A DNA stretch of 64,000 bases from Anoplopoma fimbria (GCF_027596085.1 NC_072464.1:14760124-14824123), one strand, 5' to 3'; positions 1 to 14,184 are shown, numbered from the stretch's first letter. The notes: a model not told the origin generated them from the sequence alone. Numbers and translations are program-made.

Positions 1-223
1 TCAGGATCTTTAGAAGGTGAAAAGAAATGCACATTAACACAGGGAAATCATATAAACTAACCACTTACCGCTGTCTCCACTTATGTTTTATTTTGAACTT
101 GTTTGAACAGGTGCACACAAAAACACAACCAAAAAAAAAGCGTCCAAACAGGCTGAAATTTATTCAGACATATTCTAATGTCTTATGTTTAATGAATGTG
201 CTTTAGGAAAGGTAACTTTAAGA

Positions 224-571
224 AATTGTTTCACATTTTGGGAAAGGCGCCTGTTTGCTGTATTGACAAGAGTTAAATGGGAAGATTGATACCACTTATA
301 CCATGTCTGTGCGCTAAATAAGGGCAAATATCAACCGGTTAGCTTAGTTTAGCATGAGGATTAGAAGCCAGGGGAAAAAAGTAAAATAATCTCCTGTCCA
401 GCATGTTAGATCTTGTTTGTTTAATATGTTCATAAACAGAAATGTAAAATTATTATTATGAAGACTATTTTTAAATTAAGATAACCGCCCGGTGGCTGTT
501 ACTTCATATTTACGGTACAGACGTGTCTTGGCATAGAATACACGTATTTCCCAAAATGTCAAACTATATTT
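224..571. mobile_element. MITE-like teleost dispersed repeat with terminal inverted repeats
   Basis: The two ends are imperfect inverted copies: the left end reads TTTCACATTTTGGGAAA and the right end reads TTTCCCAAAATGTCAAAC. The interior has the phrases GGTTAGCTTAGTTTAGCAT and GGGAAGATTGATACCAC, which I recognise from a repeat found many times in percomorph fish genomes. No coding capacity is seen. It is most likely a non-autonomous DNA transposon, superfamily not assigned. Confidence 0.6.
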
Positions 572-3500
572 TCGAGCAGTTCAAATAAACAGAGGTCCTA
601 CATTAAGATGATCTTTGAAGAGCACATAATTGTCATTTCAGTGATACATTGTGCTTAAATAATACTGACAATAATTTAAAGTTAAGCTTTGATTATTCTT
701 TGATTGAAATTAATTTACTTGACCTAAATATCCTTATAGATGACACTATCTACTAAACTAATCATGTGACTAAATTGTCCATACCGATCATGTGACATGC
801 GACATGATAAAACCAGTCCAAAGTCAACCATTTTGTTTTTGCATTTCACCATGCACCTAGTGTTGATTCCTCCTCCTTCAATGCTGCTACTTTGTCTTTA
901 TTTTCAGCTCCATTTCCTGGCCCCGATGTTGGTTCCTCATTTTTGTGAAGCGAATTGAGGCTTGTGAACACAATTACAATAATTTGGATTAATTGTAGCA
1001 TGGGGCTACTGAGGCGTATGCAAAAATCATACAGAGAAAGTTAATGAACATCACATCCAGCATCAACCCACCCCGGAAAAAAACCCCATTCACAAACACA
1101 TAAAGTATTTAGAGCTGTAGAGTAGTTAGTTGCAGTTTCCTTTGATCAACCTCCTTTTTTACTGCCTCATCCTGACTGCTGCAGGAGTCCAGCTGATGCA
1201 CCCAACTGTATCCTGCTGCCTGATTTAACTCTGCATTTGTACTTTAATGATCAGGCTTGTAAATGTAACAACATAAACAAACCCTTAATTTGCCCAATTT
1301 ACTCAGAGCAGAATGTTAAAATAACTTGAACTCTCTGTGAATTATTTTGAACCTGCATTTTATTTGTCAGCAAACTTTAGCAAAGACTTTTTGCAGTCTG
1401 CATTCTGTTCTTTGTGAAACTGCAGGTATTGAAACAAAGTTACTTCGGTAAACTAAATAGGCTTTATCTAACCTTCGCTATTCTACCATTTGTTGTGATG
1501 TATGAAACGCCTCTTCCTTGCAGTAACAACAAAGAATATCAGTGGGTTCCATGAGTTAATGAATGCCTGTGTCCTTCACTGTTCTGAGCTTTCTGTGGCA
1601 GCACTAAATTATTTAACAGACAGCAGCCATCTCTGAGGAAAGCATGCAGCCTCTCCTCCGCGTCCCATGAGCCCATGAAAAGGCAGAGGGGTAGATGGGG
1701 CACCGATGCCGGAAATACCATGGCAAAGAAATTTGGCTGTAGTGGCTTTATCACAAGGCTTGGTATCTGGTTCACAGACTACTGCTGCAAATGGAGTAGA
1801 GTCAAGGTTTCCAAGCAGATGTGTCGATGCCAGGCAGGAACAAAGGCTTATTCTCTCCGAGGGTGCAGGATTAAAGGGAGAAGATGGCCGTGTGTCTAAA
1901 GAGCTTTCAGTGTGGTGGGCACAGCCAGGTCCAAACAAAAGTGTCTCAGTACTCAACTCAACCTCTGCTGCCTATTGTCTCGCTGCCAGCGTCCCCACTT
2001 CCCCTACACTGAGATGCCTTTCTGAAAGTGACAGCCCATCGCTCCTCATCCTCAGGCGTGACTAATCAACCCTGTGAAGGGTGATGGCTGATCACTGAGT
2101 CCTCTCACTCCTGCTCCCAGCACATCACCACTTCAATCTTTTGTTACACCTATCACCCTGCAAACCCATGTGTGCAGAACAGTACATCCTGTTTTTTCCC
2201 TGCACTTACCTTGGGAAATACTACAGTGCATTTTCAGATACTTGAACTTTAATTGTTTAAACTCCTGTGCCACACAACCAATTATGGCAAAGTTCTGTTT
2301 CTGCAACATGATTTACAGTCAATAGATAAAACAAATTATATTGCAGCCTGGTTTTTACTCATGCTGTAACTAGCAACATTAGCTTCAGAGCAAAAACGTG
2401 ATTCTACTTTTTTTTTGCCCCCAGCTGAAACATCAGCCCAAGTACAAAACCTGCATGCTGCTCCGTATATATCAGCATGTCTGACTCTTTTTCACAGTTT
2501 GTCAAAGCTCTCTGCAGTTGCATGCTCAGCTGTGTCCATGGCAAAGGCAGACAAGCACGCAAATAGTTTGAATTAATTTGGTATAATTGGATTTAAATTC
2601 AAAATGACAATGTGCAAGGTTTTACTCACCTTCACACTTCCACATGCACACAAAAACACACGTGTTGGCAGTTTGTCCTTTCAAACTGACTAAGTGCTAA
2701 GTCAGGAGATGTCTGGTGACCGTCTTGGGCCTTCTGTCATCCTTCTCACTCAAGATAATCATCACCCATCATCTCCCTGATGGTTTGGATCCATCCTGTC
2801 AAGCCGTCTGTATTTCCATCACTCGCACCCTCTCAAGCTGCATCGATGCACGTTGCAAAGGTCACTGTGGAGCAATAATGTTAAGCAGCAGATATTGCCT
2901 CAGTATTGCCTCTGGCTGAAAAAACACACACGAAATGAAGACAAAACTGTTTCAGTCGGTGTCTCTTAAATGTCTCGAGAGTGTTTTCTAATAACTCTCT
3001 GCTTCCTCACATGGCCAAAGACACAGCTGCAGGAAACCAAGGATACCTTTCAGACAAGAAAACTAAAACTAATTTCTCTCTTTTAAGTAAAACAACAGTA
3101 AGTTACTTTCCACACGCATGGCGTGTTATGTAATTTCTTGAATAAGGTCTGGAGATTTTCTCCAAGAGATATGTTTTTACTCCCACAAATCTTAACCTAT
3201 TGCCCAGAGATTGTAGTGAGGCTATTTTTTAAGATGTCAGGCTCATTTTTAGTCATCATGCACTGCCTCTGCTTATTGTTGAGGACATACAAAACACACG
3301 TGGGACCATTGTTAGCGGCTGTCTCATTCTGTCCCTGGAAGCATTAAAGGCTGGCTGGAGCTACAAATATGCAAGTAAATAAAAAACAAGCAGGACTGGG
3401 AAGCCATACTGGAGACTGGAACTCTTCATATAGGAGTAGCAGGCACAAATAAATGTCATAAATGTCTTAAAACTTGATTCTATAACCGGATAAGGTAGTT

Positions 3501-4740
3501 CACATTACTAGCTGTATCATTATGTCCTTCCTTTTTATTCAAAAGACAGGGTAGGAGACTCAGAGACGAACATTTCAGCCTCACAGCAGGACTTCTGTTG
3601 TTTTTGTCAATAGTTCTGCATGCATGGTGAAATTTGATGCAAGCTTTTCCACAGTTTACTCCCACACTCCATTACCCAATTTAATTTCCCATTGTCTTAA
3701 GAGGGATGTCTCTTTGATTTATGCTCCATTCTTCTCCATCATGGATCATTACAGATGTTGCTATAAACCTCCCAGCATCTCTCGGCCTTGCATTTACTTT
3801 CTCATTCATAGATTGTAAAAAAAAAATGTTTTTTATGTTGTCCTGTTGACGTTTTGGGCAACACCAGCTGTTTCTTTGCTTACTTTCCTATGACACCCAC
3901 AACTGTTTTGAATGCCCACTAACGAGAGAAAAAGAGAAAAGTCAGTAAATGAGGAGGTTCTTTAAAGAGATGAGTCTCTGGGCTACTCTACATTCAGCCT
4001 CTGTAATCTTGACAGCTGTACATTTGTGGGTGTGTGCTTAAATACTGTATGCGTACTATATTATTAATAAATAAATCATTAGAAGGAGCTCTATATGAGG
4101 GATTGCCTCCACACAGCTCTTAACTTCCCGACGGCTGAGCAAGCGGCTGGACGCTAACAGTGCTAACAGCGCTAACCATGATGACAATAGCAACAGTGCT
4201 GACAGAACAAACAGCGTTTGACTGAGTGTGGGTGCTACGCTTCTGTGACAACACAACCCATTTTCACTCTTAGGCGTCAAGTAATGCAGCTTGATCAGTG
4301 CTCCACAGTGTCTGACACTGATGCACACAAACATAGAATGAGAGTGACTATTCTCTGGTCAGGTAGACATTAACCTCTATATCTTTACATTGTTAATAGT
4401 TGTTGGCTGCTATATTAATATTATATAATTAAGAGTGTCACATAGAGAACTTTTAAGATTATGCTGTAACACAGGTCACAGCTTTTACTGTACTGAATGT
4501 CATGTGATCCTGTTATTCTTTATTTTGTGTTTATTTTGTCATCAGGACATGTTTACTTTATTACAGTGTAACTGAAAACATTTTAAGACTAATCATAGTG
4601 GATCTTCACTGTAAAAATTTTTATCTGACAGCTTTTGACATTCAAACATGTCATTCCAATTCCTGTCACAATTCGTTCAATATTTCATTATAGTTAAGGT
4701 ATCAGCACAGGAACTCATATTCCTCTCTGGACAGAAAACA
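572..4740. other. Non-coding stretch, no gene recognised
   Basis: All reading frames here are short, and none shows a conserved domain or an exon with flanking splice sites and matching phase. The stretch around 1,600-2,100 is more GC-rich than its surroundings and carries short open frames on both strands. Their low-complexity translations resemble no protein I know. It could hold regulatory DNA or a non-coding transcript, but nothing in the sequence alone supports either. Confidence 0.5.
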
Positions 4741-4959
4741 GTGTGGTGCGGATTATGTTCATCAACTTCTCAAGTGCCTTTAATACCATCCAGCCTAGAC
4801 TGCTGAAGGACAAACTGGAGGATAGGCAGGTGGTTGCCTCCATGGTCTAATGAACTTGTCTGCATGGACTACTCAACATGCAGACCACAGTTTGTAAAGC
4901 TACAGAGCTGTGTGTCTGCATGTCTTGTGAGTTCCATTGGGGCCCACAGGGGACTGAGT

Positions 4960-5023
<64 letters not shown>

Positions 5024-5622
5024 TGCGGCCATCTATAACAAGGCCTGAGCCCGACTTTACTTCCTGACAAGTCTCCACCTTCAACGTCTGCAACAGGATA
5101 GTCCACATGTCTATCAGTCTGTTGTTGTGAGCACCATCTTGCTGTGGTGTGCTGGGGCGAGGGCATCAAAGCAAACGAAGCCAACAGACTGAATAAACTC
5201 CTAAACAAAGCTGGGTGTGTCATTGGGTCCATTCTGGCCAGATTGGAGGAGGTGGCGGAGAACAGAATGCTGGCAAAACTGCTGATCATCATGGATAACA
5301 CCTCCCACCCCCTACACAGCATGACAGCAGAGCCAAAGATCACCTTTAGCAACAGACTTATTCAACCCTGCTGTGTAAAGGAGAGACACAGTAGATCATT
5401 CATGCTGGATGCTATCAGACCCTGCTTATAGCAAATCCAGAACATTGAAAAACAGGTGAATCAATTTGAAAGCATACTGTAATATTGTTCATATTTACCA
5501 GCTTCATATTTAACTTATATTTGAATCTGTGTTTGTTTAATTGTCTTGTGTTTTAATGTGTCCGGCTGCTATGGCATTTTAATTTCACTCCAGGGATTAA
5601 TGAAGTCAACTATCTAGATCCA
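4741..5622 (+). mobile_element. Decayed L2/Rex1-type LINE, 3' half
   Basis: Translated pieces match the reverse-transcriptase region of fish L2/Rex1-type LINEs. A segment near 4,755-4,830 encodes a relic of the motif FFDFSSAFNTIQP, here beginning with FINFSSAFNTIQP. Another segment at about 5,145-5,430 encodes the C-terminal block (NKLLNKAGCVIGS, then MDNTSHPLHSM, then CCVKERHSRSF). The stretch between has lost most of the polymerase and contains an AAT microsatellite. The end near 5,560-5,620 (CCGGCTGCTATGGCATTTTA, then GGATTAATGAAGT) resembles a LINE 3' UTR. The copy is old and cannot be functional. Confidence 0.75.
4961..5023. repeat. (AAT)n microsatellite
   Basis: About 20 uninterrupted ATA/AAT triplets lie inside the decayed LINE. 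They create artificial poly-Asn, poly-Tyr and poly-Ile reading frames that are not genes. Confidence 0.97.
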
Positions 5623-8191
5623 GGGGAAAAAAGCCAAGACAAACTGAGCTGTCTTTCGGCAGAAGGAATGAGACATTTTTATTGCTGAAGCTCTGCTCCC
5701 TGCCTCTTTGGAAGTTGCAGGTGACTAATCTTCACTTGTCAAACAGACAGGCTGACTTTTTTTTTAAACTAACACTTTGAAGGTCTCAGCTCATTCCATT
5801 GACTTTTTTCCTGCAGAGTTCGGATGTTGCTGATTTATCCTGTAGAGAAAATAACTACAGTCTGACTCCTGTACTTTAAAAGCAGGGCTCTGCCTTAAGG
5901 GACAGAGACTCTGAGTCATGGATTAGTCGAAGTCTTTGAAGGATATCATTAGTTGCCGCTGCAAATGCAAAGTTAAGATTGACATTGTGAGAAAAGACAG
6001 GGTAGCAGTTGGACCAATGTTATGTACTGCAACGAAGCTTTGTTAATATTAATATAGTATGTGGTACTATAGATTGCTGCAAAATTATTACGGTCAAAAT
6101 AATCAAATATATATGACTTATGAACATTTGGTGGTTCATTTTTACCTGTTCCATGGGATTTTTGCATGTGTTTTTTTGGCGCAAGTTATTTAAAAACACA
6201 CAAAAGTCATGCACTCAAGTTTGCCCCATTGACCTCTTCACCTCACACCACCACTCCTTAATTTCATCACCAAACAGTACAAACACAAGGCGTTACATTT
6301 TGGGGTGCAGAGAGGAACAGAAGAATGCAGATGAATTGGCATCAGAACTAAAGGCACAAAGGAACAGCAGGTCCCACACGCCCCAGCCCCCTCAACTGGC
6401 TTTGTTCCTGCATCTTCTTTGCAACAATTTTAAAAGCAGCTTGCACAAATTAGACCCATGGGAGGAGAGAACAGTCCAATGTGCAGCAAACTACTGTCAG
6501 TCAGGCAGCCTTATGCTGAGGAGAGCGAGGAAGGGGACACTGGATACGCAATGTGCTCAAGCAGACGAATTGGCCACGAGGGACCAGATGTTCCTCTACA
6601 GTGTAGCCTTTTCTAACTAATATATGCCCTTGGCATTGCACTGCAGCAAATACCTACATCCTTTTGTCTTCCATTGCAACTTATTTATTTTCAAGGCGTG
6701 GTGGTCTCATCTAATGTGGAGCAGAGGAAACATTTATAAGTGTAGAAAAGATGCATTGTTTTCTGCTCCCAGCACCCCCTGAAGACGAGCAATACAGTTG
6801 CTCTCGGTGTCCTTTCCACACACACACACACACACATCTGGTACAGATGGTGACGAATGGCGACATAAAAGAGACAGGTAGAAAGAGAGAAAGACATGCA
6901 GAGAGAGAAACGTCTCACCATGGGAGGAACTTGGCAGCTTCCTCAACTTTGTAGAGTGCAGGTGTTGTGCTCACGATCGTGATCGAGTTAGGAATGCCAC
7001 ACATCAGTGCAGGCCGGTGGGACGAGCTGGCAGGTGTTGTCTACGGAGAGACGCGCTGGCAAGCACAAGGTGTCATATGTGGAGTGGATTGTTGGAACAG
7101 AATAAACCCTTATTCTGTCAAAGCTAGCCTTGTGATATTCATCATGGTTAGATCTACTGAACTCAAGCACCCAACATCTATAAAAAAGCTTCACAGAGCG
7201 CCAGAGGAGTGTGTGTACATTCCTTCTGTGAAGCGCTTCTGCATGTTAGTGCTTTAATTGGATTCTCCACACGTATTAGTTACACATTGTATTTTATCCA
7301 ATTGAGGGAATTAAACATACTTAATTCAGCAATGATGCCCAACATTATGGACATGAAAATACATGAATCATCAAGTAAAAAAAACAACATCTTGAAAGGG
7401 GACGAGAAGGATTTTGACTATTCAGTGTACAACAAGTATTAGGTACAAATAAAATGTGTTTTAGAGCACAGCAGATCTAGATAAAAGAAGTTAGACACTA
7501 GCAGAGATTTTGCATTTGAACAAAGAAGAAGGAAAATTAAACACCACATTAGAAATATGCATATTTTCCATTTAAACAAGCAGTTTGTTCTTTGCTCTTT
7601 GGCAGATATGAAATTACAAAAGATGGTCGAGGGAACATGTTTCTTTTCTTTCTTTTCAATGCCATTGTCAAGGATGGCGTACAGTTTGTAATGGCGGCCA
7701 ATTACAGAGTCTTTTCATCCAGGAGGCAGCATCAAACGGTTCGACTGTCAGCTTTTGTAGCTGGAGGCAGACTGGCAGACCAGCCTGGGGAGAAACTGAT
7801 GCACACAGCAGCACTTTTCTTCTTCTCCAAACGCCCATCTCTCCATGTGATAAACGCTGTTCAGAGTCATCGGTCAAACTCTGCAGCAATTACGACCTCT
7901 TACAGGGGAAAGAGGTGAAGGCACTTGTACTGAATAAGACACAGACAATCTTTTTCAATATGGCAAATCAGCTCCATCATCATCAGAGCAAAAAAAAGCA
8001 TGTTCTGCTTTAAACTGAACAGGCATGAGTTTTCGCTGATTTGAGAGGTCCTTACTTAACCCTACCTGTTTGTCAGTCTACTGTATCACCCTGTTGCTAC
8101 CTGAGGGACTTTCCTGAGCACTGTAGCTGCCCCCCTCCTAGGACCTAATAGACATTACAGATGCAGCTTCAGAGCATTGAAAAAGCTCTCA

Positions 8192-8204
8192 TACACACAC
8201 GCAC

Positions 8205-8302
<98 letters not shown>

Positions 8303-8309
8303 GCACACA
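8192..8309. repeat. (CA)n microsatellite
   Basis: A run of CA dinucleotides about 115 bp long, with a few CG interruptions near both ends. The Cys/Val frames on the other strand are an artefact of this repeat. Confidence 0.97.
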
Positions 8310-8650
8310 ATGTATGCATACACACAGATAGGGCACAGACGTAAAGGCAGCGAGGGACAAATGGTTGCTGCCTGGGAGGGGGTATATTTAGAGCCTTGCG
8401 TAATGTGCTTTTAACACAACACAGAGTGGATGAATTTTTAATGCCAGGCAAGAGAGAGGGTGGGAGAGAGAGAAAAAAATGAATAAAGTTAAGTATTTAA
8501 TCTGTGCGGTTGCTTAGGGGTGAGACAGAGATCTGAGAGCAGCCTATAAGCATCGGGCTGGGCACACAGGATAGCCACCGATGTACCAGCTACGGATGAA
8601 TGGGTCTGCAAGAGAGGGGATGGGAAGCAGGAAAGAGAGCAAAGTGAGAG

Positions 8651-8654
8651 AGGC

Positions 8655-8702
<48 letters not shown>
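8651..8702. repeat. (GA)n microsatellite
   Basis: A purine run of GA dinucleotides, nearly pure from 8,663 onward, about 350 bp from the CA run. It makes spurious Arg-Glu and Ser-Leu frames. Confidence 0.95.
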
Positions 8703-8705
<3 letters not shown>

Positions 8706-11700
8706 TATCTGGAGATATGTAAGGCAAAAGGAACAGAGAGCTTGCATGAATGAGCGAGCAGGAATAACTACGAGCCATGTCAACACTGTGCTGGGTAACC
8801 CGGGTGAAACAAAGAAGTGCACAGCACAGTGGTTTCTCTGCAAAGCCCTTATACTTTGATGTGAATGTTTATGATGCAAAGACATGTGCAGACATGTCTA
8901 CCACACATGTTTTTTTCTGGCAGGGGTACACCATGACTAAATATAGGATAAATCATTGACTAATAAAAATATTTTTTTGCAGCTGATTTCCTTCTTTTAT
9001 GTCATATTCATTAAACAGTTTATCATCATGGGAAAAGCTGTGGAGAGTAAATAAATCTGAATAAATCAGCTTCAGATTGTGCTGGTGGTCACCTTTTCCC
9101 GTATTACAAAAAGGCAACAGAATGAGATAGCACAGATGACATTTTCGTAACTGTTAGACAAAAAGGGCAGCGATAAGGTGGTGCGCAGTACAGATCTCCC
9201 AACAGGAGGTTTCACAAACAGCTTGCAAAATGATTCAAATCTGATTTATTGCTTTGTGGATTGTATGTTAATATCTAGTTGTTTTTACTCTCAAGACAGT
9301 TTCTGAACCAACCAGTTATGTTCAAAGCCCACCCAATGTTTAGAAAACATATGCCCAGCACCAATTGATTAGCTACAGAACAGATGTTCAGTGTTAATGT
9401 GTTTCAGAAATATAGAATAATTTTGAGGAACCATAGTTTTGATGTCCACCATTAAAGTATTTTTTTATTTTCAACAAATCCCAGACTAACACCATTATTC
9501 TGTCTTTCTGAGACTACTTTCTGACTTTCCTACGCTACAGTTTGGTCCTCAGTCTCTTCTTCTTACTGAAAATGTCTGAGCTGATGGAGTTTCTGGTAAA
9601 CCAGAATGATTTTATCTGATTTCACCAGAATCCGACCTGGTGGCACCGATTGACAAGCATTAAGAATAAATATAGAAATAGCTATTCTTCTCGCTTATGG
9701 TCATGTTTACTTATGTAGGTCATATAGAGGCATCAGTATTAAGTATGAGACTGTTCCATAACAAGTTTAAAGTTCTTCATAGTAACTTTAAAGTCAACCA
9801 AAAGCAGCCCACTCAATTCAATTTTCATACCAGAGTCCTGCCTCATTTCCTTTAGCTGCTCGGCACCTGCGATGACAGGCTTTTAAAAACTTGCCAAATT
9901 ACTTGAGCTACAAGCTCCAGGGAGGGAGCACGCAATTACACAAAACTCTTTATCAGGGTTAGGCTGCATGATCGACATACTGACTCACTGACACACAGTA
10001 TTTCATACCTAGAAACTTGTGCCAGGACCAAAATAGACAAAAATCTCACGCGTAAATAAGCAACACATTTGCCTCCTGCTGGCTTGAAAACAAAAAAACG
10101 TCTAGAGATGTCTTGGAAACACCTGCCTTTAAAACCAGCTGGCTAAGGAAGTCCCACTGGGTGCTTCGTCGTCTTCTGCTCGACTCACTACATGATTTTC
10201 CTCTCAGCCTTACTGCTTTCTTCGCCAGGATAATACTTGAGAGACAACAAGATGACACGAAACATGCCACAGAGACTGCTTGACCTTTGCTAGTGTTTGC
10301 CTAAAACATTATGACAGTCACTAAAATTCATTTGAAATAGCCTCTACACGCTCTATGAGCCCAGAGGTTTGTTTGGTGCTGATGGCATCTGGAAATGACA
10401 GATGGCTGATGATGAACTGAACGAGGGAATCTTTAAGGGCAGAGGATTGAAAAACAACCAGGATCACCGATCAGCTGACGTGTAGGCTCACTGCTGCTAA
10501 TCCTGTCTGTGTGCTCAAAGAGGAACAAGAATGACATGACAGTGAGTGATGGTCAGGTTGCATCGGCTACGGGTGACGAGGAAATAACCTCAGCGTCGGC
10601 TGCAGCGATGAATAGGGAAAAGGTCAAACGAAGTGCCACACATTCAATCATTCTTTCAGATGCACTGTACAGTAGTTACCCTCTATTCACCTCTCATTTC
10701 ATTGTTTGTCATTGAGGTTTTCTCTCTCAATAACAGTATTTATCTGCAACTCATGGCCAAAAAAAACTTCTTTTTTAAAAAAATTGCTTTCACCCAGTGA
10801 AAAATAATGGTCTTCATCCAAAGATTGGATGTTTGAAAATCAAAAAGAGGGTCGTTTTGGCCCTAATTGATACTCTGATTAGGACTTTCTGTCCTAATTA
10901 ACAATTAATTTTAATACTCAGTTGTGTGTAACAATAAACTGATAATTAATTAAAATTTCTCTTTCTGGTCGAGAAGTGGACCTTGTGATGAGATTGCTTT
11001 CTGAAGTGCTGTTTTCAAGGTCAAGAATGAATGATGAACTTCAGCTTTTAAGAAATTCTTCAAATCTGAAAATCTGCATTTCCATGACAACTTGGCAAAA
11101 TCCATCTGTTAATGAAGATCATGTGATAAAATCAAAAGCTCCAGAACAGCTACTAAATTATCTTTCTCCCTAACATGCGTGCAATTAATACACAAAACAA
11201 TTATTTCCAGTTAATGTGTCTAAATTCCCATACTTCTTATGCCTGCTCTAATTATCATTTTCATTATCAATCAGTCTCCTAATACAAATATTTGCTTAAT
11301 TGTTAATTATAAGATATTACAGAAACTAGAGAAAAAGAGCCCAAAAAAGATATTAAATATATTATCATTTAATTTTGAGAGGCTTGAACCAGAGAATGTA
11401 TCGTCCTACTCTTAAGCGAATGTTAAAAAAGAGCTTAATTATTTTTTTCTTACAGTACTATATATGTTTATTACTAAAAAACAATCCACCATCCTTCTCT
11501 TGCTCTCCCATTCAGCTGTGGCAGCGTTATCCTGGAGCATCAAACATGTTTGTGTACACACTCAGGGGGCATCTCTTCATGCTGACTTTGCTGATAGCAG
11601 AAATAAATTTCAGAGGCCCATCAGTCAGCGAGGTAGGAGTGATCTCGCTTCCTCCACAGTTTCACACTGAGCCTCTAAACTGATCTCTGTCACAGGAGCC

Positions 11701-12591
11701 TCACCAGCCAGAACATAAGCAGCTGCAGCATATACAGGAGCAGGAGCAGGATTATTGCCACAGTGGAGCTTTCTATTTGGATATTATTCTGTCTGTATAC
11801 TCGAAGCTGAAGCACCAGATGTGCTGGTGTGATTTCCTGTTGGTTTTCAAACCCATGAGATTCTTCATATGACAGAGATAGAGAGAGGAAAGGGTTATGA
11901 TATTCATTGAAAAAGGAGGATTTGAAATGTGAGAAGAACAACACAGTATAAACACATTTCGACTGTTGGCTCTTAACATACAGGATATTGGGTGCTATAT
12001 TTTTCAGTCACATGGTCAAATTGACCTACAACATTGATTCAAAAAACATCAAAGTCATCCTTAAACACTAGCAGCCTCTTAACTTTGTCCCTTCGTCTCT
12101 CTTACAGATAAGTTGTGATTGATGGAGCCCAGAGGTGTGTGAGCTGCCATCTGGGGCTCATCTGGCCCATGACGGCCCTGAGGCGGTGGCTGTCACCCAC
12201 AGAGCAGACCTCCTGCTCCCGGTCTTGGTTTCCGTTGGGCGGAGGCCGGCTAATGAGGAAGTTATCAGATCAGCGGCCTCAGCCTGACACAGGCATGGCT
12301 GCCAGCACAACTGATTTGACCTTTTCTTCCTGCTCTCAAGACGAACAACCAGGAGCTTCATGCAGTACAGTCACAAGAGGTGGGGGGATGAATAAGAGAA
12401 GGGGATGTGATTTATATGTCACAATTCAATTAAATATGTATCTGGGGTACAGTGTTCATTTTAGTGTACTTCTGAATTTTGAATGGTCAAAGTTACCAAA
12501 TCAACAGACTCATTTAAAAAACTTAACTTTTTTTATTATTTTCATGCTACATTTACATTAAAGGAGCAATATACATGTAATTAAAAACTTA

Positions 12592-12665
12592 GTTAGCATG
12601 CTAATGTTAGCTAATTAGAACTAAACACAAAGCTGAGGTTAAAATAAGGTATTGAACAAACTTTT
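12592..12665. repeat. Fragment of a teleost dispersed repeat
   Basis: The run GTTAGCATGCTAATGTTAGC followed by AATTAGAACTAAACACAAAG and AAGGTATTGAACAAA matches a phrase I recognise from repeats scattered through percomorph genomes. It directly abuts the 5' end of the LINE at 12,680. Recognition is from memory, not from a search. Confidence 0.45.
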
Positions 12666-12679
12666 TCAGGATCACCAAA

Positions 12680-13890
12680 ATGACTTCAATTCATCCTGAC
12701 CTTTACATGGGGGTTAAGTATCTGATTCAATTTTTATTGGAATACAAGAGGAAAGCCACGGGTCCAGACGGCATCAGCTCAAGGCTCCTCAGATCCTGCG
12801 CAGACCAGCTGTGCAGGATAGTGGAGCACATCTTTAACTTGAGCTTGAAGCTGGGGAGGGTACCACAGCTATGGAAGATGTCCTGCGTGGTACCAGTCCC
12901 AAAAACCACTTCAGTTCGCCTACCAATCAGGCTGTCATCTACCTACTACAAAGATGCCTTTCTCACCTGGAAAAGGCTGAAAGCACTGTGAGAGTCATGT
13001 TCTTCGACTTCTCCAGTGCCTTCAACACCATCCAGCCTTTGCTTCTGAGGGACAAGCTGGAGCAGACCGGGGTGGACCACCACCTCACTGCGTGGATCCT
13101 GGACTACCTCACCAACCGTCCACAGTATGTGAGGATAAGGGAGTGTGAGTCAGATCGGGTGTCCTGCAGCACAGGGGCCCCACAAGGAACTGTTCTGGCT
13201 CCATTCCTCTTCTCCATCTACACATCGGACTTCACATACAACTCTGCTACCTGCCACCTGCAAAAGTTCTCTGACGACTCTGCAATCGTCGGCCTCATTT
13301 CCGCCGGTGATGAGAGGGAATACAGAGAACTGAACCAGGACTTCATAAGATGGTGCCGGCGGAACCGCCTCCAGATCAACTCTGGTAAAACCAAAGAGCT
13401 GGTGGTGGACTTCCGCCGGGGAAAACACTGTCCTCCGGAACCAGTGAACATCCAGGGACAGGACATTGAGATTGTGCAAACTTATAAGTACCTGGGTGTT
13501 CACTTGAACAATAAACTGGACTGGACTAATCATACAAATTCACTGTATAAAAAGGGTCAGAGCAGACTCTATCTGCTGAGGAGACTAAGGTTCTTTGGAG
13601 TGCAGGGAGCAGTCCTGAGGACCTTTTTCAACTCTGTGGTGGCATCAGCCATTTTTTATGCAGTGGTCTGCTGGAGCAGCAGCATCTCGACAGCCGACAA
13701 GAAGAGACTCAACAAGCTTGTCAGGAAGGCCAGCAGTGTGCTGGGGTGTCCACTGGATACGGTGGAGGGAGACAGGAGGATGATGGCCAAGCTGTCATCC
13801 CTGATGAACAACACCTCTCACCCCATGCGGGACACCCTGGCAGCTCTGTGCAGCTCCTTCAGCCACCGGCTGCTTCACCCCGGTGTGTGA
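12680..13890 (+). pseudogene. Broken LINE reverse-transcriptase reading frame
   Basis: Two frames overlap. The first (12,680 to about 12,900) encodes the start of the RT domain, including KATGPDGISSRLL. The second (about 12,900-13,890, open from 12,871) encodes FFDFSSAFNTIQP, then the GAPQGTVLAPFLF block, then the polymerase active-site box FSDDSAIVG, then the thumb and C-terminal region up to NNTSHPMRDTL. Joining them needs a frame change, and the stretch that normally links VVPVPK to the YQPN-like block is missing, so a deletion accompanies the frameshift. The Asp-Asp pair is kept (FSDD, where many families have FADD). The gene is dead, but its second part is only mildly decayed, suggesting fairly recent insertion. 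Confidence 0.85.
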
Positions 13891-14184
13891 AGGAGAGGTA
13901 CCGCAGGTCCTTCCTTCCAGCTGCTGTCAGGTTGCACAAGCAACTCTGCTCCCAGCAGACCACATGACACATGACAATAAAAAACCTGTGCAATACAATA
14001 CACTGTGCAATAATAGTTATAACAGTCTGTAAATATAATATTTCTTATTGCTTATTTATAATACTTGTTCTTTTATTTCATTTTTTATTTTTATCTTGTC
14101 TTTCTTTTACTATGTCTCTTGTGTGCACTTTACTCTATGCTGCTGTAAGCCTGCAAATTTCCCCGCTGCGGGACTAATAAAGGA

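Larger units (their letters stand above)
5623..12591. other. Non-coding stretch with microsatellites, no gene recognised
   Basis: No exon-like frame with splice sites and matching phase was found. A short CA run is at about 6,819-6,836, and larger CA and GA runs are listed separately. The stretch at about 12,110-12,370 is GC-rich, is preceded by a pyrimidine tract ending in TTACAG, and has a 148-codon open frame. That frame has no recognisable domain, so I treat it as a possible conserved non-coding element or lncRNA exon at most. Confidence 0.5.

Noticed and set aside
4847..5352. Long Tyr-, Ile- or Asn-rich reading frames
   Set aside because: They are translations of the AAT microsatellite and the LINE relic, not genes.
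8155..8451. Cys/Val-rich frames
   Set aside because: Artefacts of the CA microsatellite; the same applies to the Cys/Val and His/Thr frames at 34.8-35.1 kb and 59.35-59.64 kb.
13150..13533. Minus-strand frame of 127 codons
   Set aside because: Antisense shadow of the LINE reverse-transcriptase frame.
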